Assembly: GCA_019417795.1 (NCBI GenBank)
Contig: DXUR01000211.1
Coordinates: forward strand, 1 to 5,558
Length of the DNA: 5,558 nucleotides
From: Clostridiales bacterium
GTDB taxonomy: Bacteria > Bacillota_A > Clostridia > Oscillospirales > Oscillospiraceae
Direction: 5' to 3'
Both the position numbers and the translations under genes were made by a program. The notes beneath the pieces are model-generated. The model made no database searches and was not told the DNA's origin. It saw only the letters and a list, made by a program, of their open reading frames with translations. Shown here piece by piece: positions 1-5,378 of the stretch. Numbering within the stretch: the first letter of the stretch is position 1; each line of letters begins with the position of its first letter.

Positions 1-151
1 TTCCCACCAGAATATCGGCGCGGAGCCGGTCCAGCGTCCGGCGAACCCCCTCCGTCACGGCGGAGGTCCCCGCCTCCGCCGCCAGTGTGTTCAGGGCGGG
101 CAGGCGGAGCAGATCGTCCACCTTTGGAATTTGACGCAGCAGTGTATCCAT
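1..151 (-). CDS. selA: L-seryl-tRNA(Sec) selenium transferase (SelA), N-terminal fragment
   Basis: This is the first 50 codons of a gene that runs off the left edge of the window. The protein begins MDTLLRQIPKVDDLLRLPAL and continues with a helical, Arg/Leu-rich stretch ending RLRADILVG. That matches the N-terminal domain of SelA, whose members start with a 'LPxVDxLL...pal' segment followed by a 'v...R..Ld.lR..i' helix. SelA is a cytoplasmic, PLP-dependent, ring-forming enzyme that converts seryl-tRNA(Sec) to selenocysteyl-tRNA(Sec) using selenophosphate; the N-terminal domain contributes to tRNA(Sec) recognition. The PLP lysine and catalytic core are outside the window, so the call rests on this short segment alone. 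The ATG at 151-149 follows a strong GGGAGG site (162-157) with 5 bases of spacing. A promoter lies just upstream and an intrinsic terminator separates the gene from the aro operon. selB or selD might be expected downstream but cannot be seen. Confidence 0.75.
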   Translation of the reverse strand, partial: MDTLLRQIPKVDDLLRLPALNTLAAEAGTSAVTEGVRRTLDRLRADILVG

Positions 152-156
152 GAGAA

Positions 157-164
157 CCTCCCTT
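157..164 (-). promoter_or_regulatory. Ribosome binding site of selA
   Basis: Minus-strand AAGGGAGG sits 5 bases before the ATG at 151. It fixes the start of the truncated selA gene, which is too short inside the window to be judged by length. Confidence 0.75.
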
Positions 165-185
165 GGCGATTTACGACTTTCCCTT

Positions 186-214
186 ATCATACTGGATTTC
201 CAACGGGTTGTAAA
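186..214 (-). promoter_or_regulatory. Sigma70/SigA-type promoter for selA
   Basis: On the minus strand a -35 box TTTACA (214-209, 5 of 6 to TTGACA) is followed by a 17-base spacer and a -10 box TATGAT (191-186, 5 of 6 to TATAAT). Transcription would start near 179, giving a leader of about 28 bases that contains the selA Shine-Dalgarno site. The boxes lie in the only relatively AT-rich stretch of the window, directly downstream of the aro operon terminator. This is the position expected for a promoter that starts a new transcription unit. It is a sequence match only; no start site has been measured. Confidence 0.7.
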
Positions 215-230
215 GCACCCCGGAAAGCAG

Positions 231-261
231 AAAAACGCGCCTCCCGAAAGGAGGCGCGCTT
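231..261 (-). terminator. Rho-independent terminator of the aro operon
   Basis: Reading the minus strand just after the aroQ stop codon, a perfect 9-bp stem CGCGCCTCC (258-250) / GGAGGCGCG (244-236) encloses the loop TTTCG. It is followed by TTTTT (235-231) and then CTGCTTT. Two A-U pairs and one G-U pair extend the stem at its base. The T-run exists only in the minus-strand direction, so it terminates transcription coming from aroQ and is not bidirectional. The stem begins only a few bases after the stop codon of aroQ. Confidence 0.92.
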
Positions 262-263
262 GC

Positions 264-698
264 TCACTTGCTGAGATAGTCTTTCAAAAATTTCACAGCC
301 TCCACATAACCTTGAAACCCCAAGCCTTTATAGGTCTTGACGCAGGCCATGCCGGCGTAGGAGACCTGACGAAACGGTTCCCGGCTGTCCACATCGGAGA
401 TGTGGACCTCCACGGCGGGAATGGCCACGGCCTTCAGCGCGTCCAGAATGGCCACGCTGGTATGGGTATAGGCCGCAGGATTGATGACGATGCCGTCATA
501 GACGCCGTAGGCCGCCTGGATGGCGTCCACGATGGCGCCCTCGTGGTTGGACTGGACGAAACCGACCTCGATGCCCTCGGCATCGCAGGTGGTGCGGATG
601 AGGGCCAACAGGGACTCATAATTCTGGCTGCCGTAGATGGCAGGCTCCCGCAGGCCCAGCAGATTCAGATTGGGCCCGTTGATGACCAGAAGCTTCAT
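264..698 (-). CDS. aroQ: Type II 3-dehydroquinate dehydratase
   Basis: This cytoplasmic enzyme dehydrates 3-dehydroquinate to 3-dehydroshikimate, the third step of the shikimate pathway. The 144-residue protein has the usual type II length (about 145-150). The N-terminal signature NGPNLNLLGLREPAIYG (residues 7-23) carries the catalytic-loop Arg17 and Tyr22. QSNHEG (49-54), N73-P-A-A-Y-T-H79 and E97-V-H99-I-S101 follow, with Arg110 further on. These correspond to the known Asn, His, Glu, His, Ser and Arg active-site positions of the dodecameric family. The usual 'HISN.HAR' block reads HISDVDSR here, two changes beside but not at the main catalytic residues. The ATG at 698 overlaps the stop of the upstream aroE-aroK gene as ATGA and has AAGGAGG (712-706) 7 bases upstream. 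Translational coupling is therefore likely. It is the last gene of the operon, and a terminator follows its TGA stop. Confidence 0.96.
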   Translation of the reverse strand: MKLLVINGPNLNLLGLREPAIYGSQNYESLLALIRTTCDAEGIEVGFVQSNHEGAIVDAIQAAYGVYDGIVINPAAYTHTSVAILDALKAVAIPAVEVHISDVDSREPFRQVSYAGMACVKTYKGLGFQGYVEAVKFLKDYLSK

Positions 699-1915
699 AG
701 CAGCGCCTCCTTAATGGTTTGTACCGTGACCTCCAGCGCCCCGTCATTGGACACCGTCACGTCGGCAAAGCGGCGGTACAGCGGCTCCCGGCGGGCGCAA
801 AGCTGAGCGAGGTCTGTGGTTTGGGAAATGGGCCGGCCCTCCGTTGGCAGCTTGGCAAGGTCGCGGGTCAGACGGAAAATGGTGCCGTTTTGATGCAGCA
901 GCGGGTAGTTTTCCGGCCGGGTGACGCAGCCGCCGCCGGTGGAGAGGATGATGCCGGAGCGCTTGCCCTGCTCCGCCAGAACTTCTGTTTCCAGTTTCCG
1001 GAATGTTTCCTCCCCGGACCGGGCGAAGATCTCCGGGATGGACATCCCAGTCCTTTGGGCGATCAATTCGTCAGCCTCCACTACCTCCCGGTCCAGCGCT
1101 TTGCCCAGAGCGGCGGCCACGGCGGATTTGCCGCTGCCGGGCATTCCGATGAGGATGATATTCCGCAGCCGCTGGTTCACAGCGCGTTCCACCCGCGCCA
1201 AGGCTTCATCGCCGATGGCCGTGCCGGTGAACTGCTCGCTGGAGCGCTTGGCCTGAGCCACCAGCATGGAAAGTCCCCCAGCGTGGGGAATCCCCAACTC
1301 TTCTGCCTGTAATAGCAGAGCGGTCCGTGCCGGGTTATAGACGATGTCCAGCACCCCCTCGCAGCGGGAAAAACGCCGCAGATCCACCGCCGCCGCACCG
1401 TTATGGGGATACATTCCCACCGGGGTGGTGTTGGCGATGATCTGGGCGTCGGCGTGGCGGTCCAGATGATCGTAATCGTCCGGACCGCTGCGGGAAATGA
1501 CGGTAACGTCAGCGCCCAGCTGCTCCAGCGCAGCCTTCACCGTGACGGAGGCCCCGCCGCTGCCCAGCACCAGCGCCTTTTTCCCGGCGGGGTCGATGCC
1601 GCTGCTGCGAACCATGTAGAGAAAGCCGAACAGGTCTGTGTTGTCGCCGTACAGCGTACCGTCAGGCCGACGGACGAGGGTATTGACGCTTTGCAGTTTT
1701 GCTGCCGCCTCGGACAGCTCCACGCAGTAGGGCACCACCGCCTTCTTGTAGGGGATGGTGACGTTCAGGCCGTCCCAGCGGTCGGAGCACAGAAAGGCAT
1801 CCAAGTCCTCCTTGGAGACCTCAAAGAGCCGGTAGTCATACTCCCCCAACGCGTGATGGATCATGGGGGAATAGCTGTGGCCCAGCGTTTCCCCCAGCAG
1901 TCCGCACCGCAGCAT
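695..1915 (-). CDS. aroE-aroK: Bifunctional shikimate dehydrogenase / shikimate kinase (AroE-AroK fusion)
   Basis: One uninterrupted 406-residue reading frame joins two enzymes. Residues 1 to about 246 are shikimate dehydrogenase, reducing 3-dehydroshikimate to shikimate with NADPH. They contain GHSYSP (12-17), NVTIPYK with catalytic Lys57, GDNTD with catalytic Asp94, the GSGGAS dinucleotide loop (118-123), SRSG (141-144), NTTPVGMYP (162-170) and GLSMLVAQA (214-222). Residues from about 250 to 406 are shikimate kinase: Walker A GMPGSGKS (257-264), EAD with shikimate-binding Asp282, FRKLE with Arg306, the GGG loop (327-329), lid Arg361 and Arg376 in RREPLY. The first acidic residue of the kinase DxD motif is Glu280 rather than Asp. 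A short linker (about 240-250) joins the domains with no stop or strong internal start. I chose the ATG at 1915 because the dehydrogenase homology begins there, GAGGTGG lies just upstream, and it overlaps the pheA stop as TGATG. An ATG at 1960 would add 15 unrelated residues inside pheA. Confidence 0.94.
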   Translation of the reverse strand: MLRCGLLGETLGHSYSPMIHHALGEYDYRLFEVSKEDLDAFLCSDRWDGLNVTIPYKKAVVPYCVELSEAAAKLQSVNTLVRRPDGTLYGDNTDLFGFLYMVRSSGIDPAGKKALVLGSGGASVTVKAALEQLGADVTVISRSGPDDYDHLDRHADAQIIANTTPVGMYPHNGAAAVDLRRFSRCEGVLDIVYNPARTALLLQAEELGIPHAGGLSMLVAQAKRSSEQFTGTAIGDEALARVERAVNQRLRNIILIGMPGSGKSAVAAALGKALDREVVEADELIAQRTGMSIPEIFARSGEETFRKLETEVLAEQGKRSGIILSTGGGCVTRPENYPLLHQNGTIFRLTRDLAKLPTEGRPISQTTDLAQLCARREPLYRRFADVTVSNDGALEVTVQTIKEALL

Positions 1916-3054
1916 CAGACCACCTCGCTGTAACTGCCCAGATAGGAAAATTCCTCGCACAGAGAGGGCAGCTCGCCCATGAGCTGCAAAAATTCCGGGG
2001 CGTATACCGGCGTTTCCAGATCAAAGTAGAACATGAATTCAAAATTCCGCTCCGGCATGGGGCGGCTTTCCAGCTTGTTCAGGTTCAGGCCCAAGGCGTA
2101 GAACCGGGAGAGCACCCGGCACAGGGAGCCGGGCTCGTGAGGCAGCACCGCCATGAGGCTGGTGCGGTCCGCACCGGGGTAGATCTCCAGATTCTTGGAG
2201 ATGCAGATGAACCGGGTGAAGTTGCTGCCCTGATCCTGCACCCCGGCCTCTAAGCATTCCAGCCCGTACAGCTTCATGCAGGAGCGGGAGGACAGGGCGG
2301 CGGCGTGGCCATCTCCCTCCGCCACCTTCTGGGCGGCCACGGCGGTATTTTCACAGGGGATGATCTTCACACCGGGGAAGGCCTGCAGATACTGCTCGCA
2401 CTGGCTCAAGGCCTGCTGGTGGGAGTAGATCTCCGTGATGTCGCTCCGCTTGGTGCCGGGCTTCACCAGCAGATTGTGGTCCACCTTCAGCCGCACACTG
2501 CGGACGATGCGGAAATCGTGCTTCATCATCAGATCGTAAATGGCATTGACGCTGCCGGCGGTGCTGTTTTCCAGCGGCAGCACACCGTAGCGGCACAATC
2601 CCCTTTCGATAGCGGCAAACACCGCCTCAAAGGAAGCGAAGTACATGATGTGAGGCAGCTTGAACAGCTTGTCGCAGGCCAGCTGGGAATAGGCCCCCGC
2701 CACACCCTGACAGGCAACGGACACGTTGGAGGGAAACAGGTTTGGCGTCTGGTCAATGGCGGTCTGAATTTCCGTGGTCAGCGGGGATGTACTCCCCAGC
2801 AGCCGTCCCTGATAGCAGCGGCTCAGTTCAAACAGCATGGTGTAGAGAGAGACGGTGTAATCCCGCATATCCTCCGGGGCCTGCGCCGCTACATCCAGCA
2901 GCTTTTCCCGCTCCCGGACAGGGTCCAGCACCGGCAGGCCGTGCTCCTTCTTGTAGGCGGCGATGCCGGCGGCGGTGTTCATCCGCTGGGCAAACAACTC
3001 TACCAGTTGGCGGTCGATCTGGTCGATCCGGGCACGATAATCACTGAGTTCCAT
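1915..3054 (-). CDS. pheA: P-protein: chorismate mutase / prephenate dehydratase with ACT domain
   Basis: This cytoplasmic bifunctional enzyme rearranges chorismate to prephenate and then decarboxylates and dehydrates it to phenylpyruvate, committing carbon to phenylalanine. The protein has 379 residues, close to E. coli PheA. Residues 1-88 are an AroQ-class chorismate mutase whose key residues align with the E. coli set: Arg7, Arg24, Lys35, Asp44, Arg47, Glu48, Ser78 and Gln82. Residues about 111-286 are the dehydratase, with QGVAGAYS (116-123), PLENSTAGSV (160-169), SHQQAL (211-216) and the catalytic TRF motif (280-282). Residues about 297-375 are an ACT domain with PGSL (308-311) and ESRP (329-332), the phenylalanine-binding signature, so feedback inhibition is expected. 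The ATG follows AAGGGAGG with 7 bases of spacing inside the 15-base gap after aroC. Its TGA stop shares one base with the aroE-aroK start (TGATG). Confidence 0.97.
   Translation of the reverse strand: MELSDYRARIDQIDRQLVELFAQRMNTAAGIAAYKKEHGLPVLDPVREREKLLDVAAQAPEDMRDYTVSLYTMLFELSRCYQGRLLGSTSPLTTEIQTAIDQTPNLFPSNVSVACQGVAGAYSQLACDKLFKLPHIMYFASFEAVFAAIERGLCRYGVLPLENSTAGSVNAIYDLMMKHDFRIVRSVRLKVDHNLLVKPGTKRSDITEIYSHQQALSQCEQYLQAFPGVKIIPCENTAVAAQKVAEGDGHAAALSSRSCMKLYGLECLEAGVQDQGSNFTRFICISKNLEIYPGADRTSLMAVLPHEPGSLCRVLSRFYALGLNLNKLESRPMPERNFEFMFYFDLETPVYAPEFLQLMGELPSLCEEFSYLGSYSEVV
1919..1926 (-). promoter_or_regulatory. Ribosome binding site deciding the aroE-aroK start
   Basis: Minus-strand GAGGTGGT lies inside the last codons of pheA, a few bases before the ATG at 1915. 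It supports that ATG over the in-frame ATG at 1960, which would lie well inside pheA and precede the conserved dehydrogenase sequence. It is the least canonical site in the operon, so reinitiation by ribosomes ending pheA may matter more here. Confidence 0.6.
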
Positions 3055-3060
3055 AGAGAT

Positions 3061-3069
3061 TCCTCCCTT
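3061..3069 (-). promoter_or_regulatory. Ribosome binding site of pheA
   Basis: AAGGGAGGA fills most of the 15-base aroC-pheA gap, the only true spacer between genes in the operon. The gap has no room for a promoter, so pheA is read from the shared transcript. Confidence 0.75.
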
Positions 3070-4125
3070 TTAAGACTGGCCCAACAGGGCGTCGTATACG
3101 GCGATGGCCGCCGCGGCTTCGATACAGGGAACGGCCCTTGGCACGATGCAAGGGTCATGACGGCCCCGGACCCGGAGAATTTCCGGGGTCAGGGTGTTCA
3201 AATTCACGCTTTGCTGCTCCTTGGCAATGGACGGCGTAGGCTTGAACGCTGCCCGGAAGGTCAGGGGCATCTCGTTGGTGATGCCGCCCAAAATGCCGCC
3301 GCAGTGATTGGTTGTGGTTCTGACCGTGCCGTTTTCCACCACAAAGGGGTCATTATTTTCGCTGCCACGGAGCCGCGCGGCCCCGAAGCCGATGCCGAAC
3401 TCGATGCCCTTCACAGCGGGGATGCCGAAGACGATGGAGGAAATACGGCCCTCCATGCCGTCAAACAGCGGTCCGCCCAGTCCCACGGGCAGACCCAGCA
3501 CAGCACATTCCACGATGCCGCCAACGGAGTCACCCTCCGCCTTGGCGGCGGCGATCTCTGCCCGCATGGTCTCCCCTACGGCGTCATCTACCACCGGGAA
3601 TGGCTTGCCTGCTGTGGAAACGGTCAGAGGAGTGACATCTTCCACCGAGCCGATGGAGGCGATGCGGCTGATGACTTCAATGCCCTGCTTTTTCAGCAAT
3701 TGCAGGCAGATGCCACCGGCGATGCACAGGGGGGCTGTCAGCCGCCCGGAAAACGCGCCGCCCCCGGCGAAATCTGCGTGACCGCCGTACTTCACTCCGG
3801 CGGTATAGTCCGCGTGGCCGGGGCGGGGCACCACGGAAAGGCCGTCATAGTCCCCGGAGCGGGTGTTGGTGTTGCGGATGATGGCGGTAAGCGGCGCGCC
3901 GCAGGTGACGTTCCCCACCAGACCGGAAAGAAATTCCGGCTGGTCCGCCTCCTTCCGAGGGGTGGACCAATCGTTGCGGCCGGGAGCACGGCGGTCCAAA
4001 AACGTCTGAAGGGCCGCCATGTCGATGGTCTCCCCGGCAGGCAGACCCTCCAAGGTCATGCCGATGGCCGGGGCATGGGACTGGCCGAAGATGGTCAGAT
4101 GCAGAAATTCTCCGTACCGGCTCAC
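3070..4125 (-). CDS. aroC: Chorismate synthase
   Basis: Using reduced FMN, this enzyme removes phosphate from 5-enolpyruvylshikimate-3-phosphate to give chorismate, the branch-point compound. The 351-residue protein is of normal family length. The three family signature regions are present: FGQSHAPAIG (13-22) with His17; RPGHAD (101-106) with His104, followed by GGGAFSGRLTA; and GRHDPCIVPRAVP (321-333) with Asp324. TNHCGGILGG and a phosphate/FMN-binding Arg-rich segment, DRRAPGR (44-50), are also clear. Two motifs differ from the textbook forms: GESHG reads GQSHA, and the usual GGGRSSARETA reads GGGAFSGRLTA. I recognise the latter as typical of anaerobic Clostridia. The start is GTG at 4125-4123, placed by homology (SRYGEFLHLTIFG) and by AAAGGAGG 6 bases upstream. 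It overlaps the aroA stop as GTGA. No flavin reductase gene is seen in the window. Confidence 0.97.
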   Translation of the reverse strand: MSRYGEFLHLTIFGQSHAPAIGMTLEGLPAGETIDMAALQTFLDRRAPGRNDWSTPRKEADQPEFLSGLVGNVTCGAPLTAIIRNTNTRSGDYDGLSVVPRPGHADYTAGVKYGGHADFAGGGAFSGRLTAPLCIAGGICLQLLKKQGIEVISRIASIGSVEDVTPLTVSTAGKPFPVVDDAVGETMRAEIAAAKAEGDSVGGIVECAVLGLPVGLGGPLFDGMEGRISSIVFGIPAVKGIEFGIGFGAARLRGSENNDPFVVENGTVRTTTNHCGGILGGITNEMPLTFRAAFKPTPSIAKEQQSVNLNTLTPEILRVRGRHDPCIVPRAVPCIEAAAAIAVYDALLGQS

Positions 4126-5378
4126 AGGCCCCCTCCTTTCAACGCGTCAAAATCTTCCCAGAAATGGGGGTAGGACTTGGAAACGCAGGCCATGCCCTGC
4201 ACAGTGACCGGGCTTTCGCACAGACAGGCTGCCACGGCGGCGGACATGGCGATCCGATGATCGCCGCAGGAATCGGCAATGCCACCCCGCAGACGGCCCG
4301 TGCCGTGGATCAAAAGGCCGTTGGGCTGTTCCTCCACACTGCCGCCCAGAGCTGTCAGCAATTGAGCCGTGGTGCGGAGCCGGTCGGATTCCTTCAAACG
4401 GAGCCGTCCAGCGTTGAAGATCTGGGTGTCCCCCTCCGCCCCGGCAGCAGTGACGCACAGCACCGGGATCAGGTCGGGGATGGGGCCGGCGTCGATGGCC
4501 ACGCCCTTCAATTCTCCCCGGCGAACCGTCACGGAGCCGTTCTCCGTGGAAACACGCGCACCCATGGCGGCCAGAATGTTCAAAACGGCCCGATCCCCCT
4601 GCGAGGAGGCCAGATCCAGTCCGTGAACAGTGACGCCCTCCGGGGATAAGGCGCCCATACACAGGAAGAAGGCGGCATTGGACCAGTCTCCTTCGGCGGT
4701 GAGACGGTCCGGGAAACGAAGGCGCTGTCCGCCGGGAATGTGCCACGTCCCTCCGGTTTTCCGCAGAGAGACGCCGCCCCGGCGGAGGGTGTCCTCCGTC
4801 ATAGTGACATAAGCGGCGGATTCCAGTCCGCCGGTAACGGTGAGGGCGCTGCCCTCATTCAACAGTGGCAGAGCCATCAGTAAACCGGAAATGTATTGGG
4901 AGGACACATCCCCCGGCAGAGAAAACTCACCGGGGCGGAGCCGTCCCCCGCAGTAGAGCAGGTCATGGTTCTGCCGGATGGTCATGCCGTGATCCGTCAG
5001 GACCTGATCCAGCGGATGCAAGGGGCGCTGCGGCAGCCGCCCTTCCATGTGGAACACGGCGTCTGCTTCCAAAACGCCGGTCAGCGGCAGAAGAAACCGT
5101 AGGGTGGAACCGCTTTCCTGACAGTGCAGATGACGGGTCCCCTGGGGCTTCTGGGTGATGGGCCGCACCGTCAGGTCCTCACCTCGAAGCCAGATCTCAG
5201 CGCCCAGGGCGTTGAGACAGTCCGCAGTGGCGGCAATGTCTCTGGAAATGCCCCGGCAGCGGATCACCGTCTCATTCTGGCTCAGAGCGGCGCAGATCAG
5301 CAGCCGGTGAGCCTGAGATTTGGAGGCGGGGATGTGAACGGCTCCGGTACGGAAGCCGGGCTGAAGAATTTCGATCAT
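4122..5378 (-). CDS. aroA: 3-phosphoshikimate 1-carboxyvinyltransferase (EPSP synthase)
   Basis: The enzyme transfers the enolpyruvyl group of PEP to shikimate-3-phosphate, giving EPSP; it is the target of glyphosate. The 418-residue protein is slightly shorter than E. coli AroA (427). Visible family landmarks are PASKSQAHR (17-25, with Lys20, Ser21 and Arg25), QRPLHPL (117-123), SSQ (159-161), IPD with catalytic Asp302, KESDR (329-333), GDHRIAM (372-378) and SKSYPHFWEDF (400-410) with Lys401. The PEP/glyphosate loop reads ESGSTLRF (88-95) instead of the E. coli GNAGTAMRP, so the Pro101 equivalent is Phe95 and the Thr97 equivalent is Ser91. I chose the ATG at 5378 because GGGAGG lies 6 bases upstream, it overlaps the aroB stop as ATGA, and homology starts there. 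A further-upstream in-frame ATG (5441) would add 21 unrelated residues overlapping aroB. The TGA stop overlaps the aroC GTG. Confidence 0.97.
   Translation of the reverse strand: MIEILQPGFRTGAVHIPASKSQAHRLLICAALSQNETVIRCRGISRDIAATADCLNALGAEIWLRGEDLTVRPITQKPQGTRHLHCQESGSTLRFLLPLTGVLEADAVFHMEGRLPQRPLHPLDQVLTDHGMTIRQNHDLLYCGGRLRPGEFSLPGDVSSQYISGLLMALPLLNEGSALTVTGGLESAAYVTMTEDTLRRGGVSLRKTGGTWHIPGGQRLRFPDRLTAEGDWSNAAFFLCMGALSPEGVTVHGLDLASSQGDRAVLNILAAMGARVSTENGSVTVRRGELKGVAIDAGPIPDLIPVLCVTAAGAEGDTQIFNAGRLRLKESDRLRTTAQLLTALGGSVEEQPNGLLIHGTGRLRGGIADSCGDHRIAMSAAVAACLCESPVTVQGMACVSKSYPHFWEDFDALKGGGL
4131..4139 (-). promoter_or_regulatory. Ribosome binding site supporting the GTG start of aroC
   Basis: Minus-strand AAAGGAGGG, a near-perfect anti-16S match, lies 6 bases before GTG at 4125. 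It is embedded in the final codons of aroA (the Lys-Gly-Gly-Gly-Leu end) and makes the non-ATG start credible. Confidence 0.8.

Noticed and set aside
150..806. A plus-strand open frame of 218 codons opposite aroQ and the terminator.
   Set aside because: It runs through the terminator hairpin and the selA promoter region and has no recognisable motif, while the opposite frame encodes a full AroQ.
1403..1933. A 176-codon plus-strand frame opposite the shikimate dehydrogenase domain.
   Set aside because: It is antisense to a complete catalytic domain and lacks a ribosome site or family resemblance; it is a compositional shadow.
1916..1960. Upstream in-frame ATG (1960) as the start of aroE-aroK.
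   Set aside because: The extra residues are unlike any AroE and would overlap pheA by 46 bases. The ATG at 1915 has a ribosome site, a coupled stop and homology from its first residues.
3055..3069. Possible promoter or regulatory leader before pheA.
   Set aside because: The gap is 15 bases and is filled by the ribosome binding site. There is no leader peptide, attenuator hairpin or promoter pair in it.
2305..4173. A 622-codon open frame on the plus strand opposite pheA and aroC.
   Set aside because: It runs antisense to two enzymes with complete family motifs. Its translation is low-complexity Gly/His/Ala-rich with no recognisable domain, as expected for the complement of a GC-rich coding strand.
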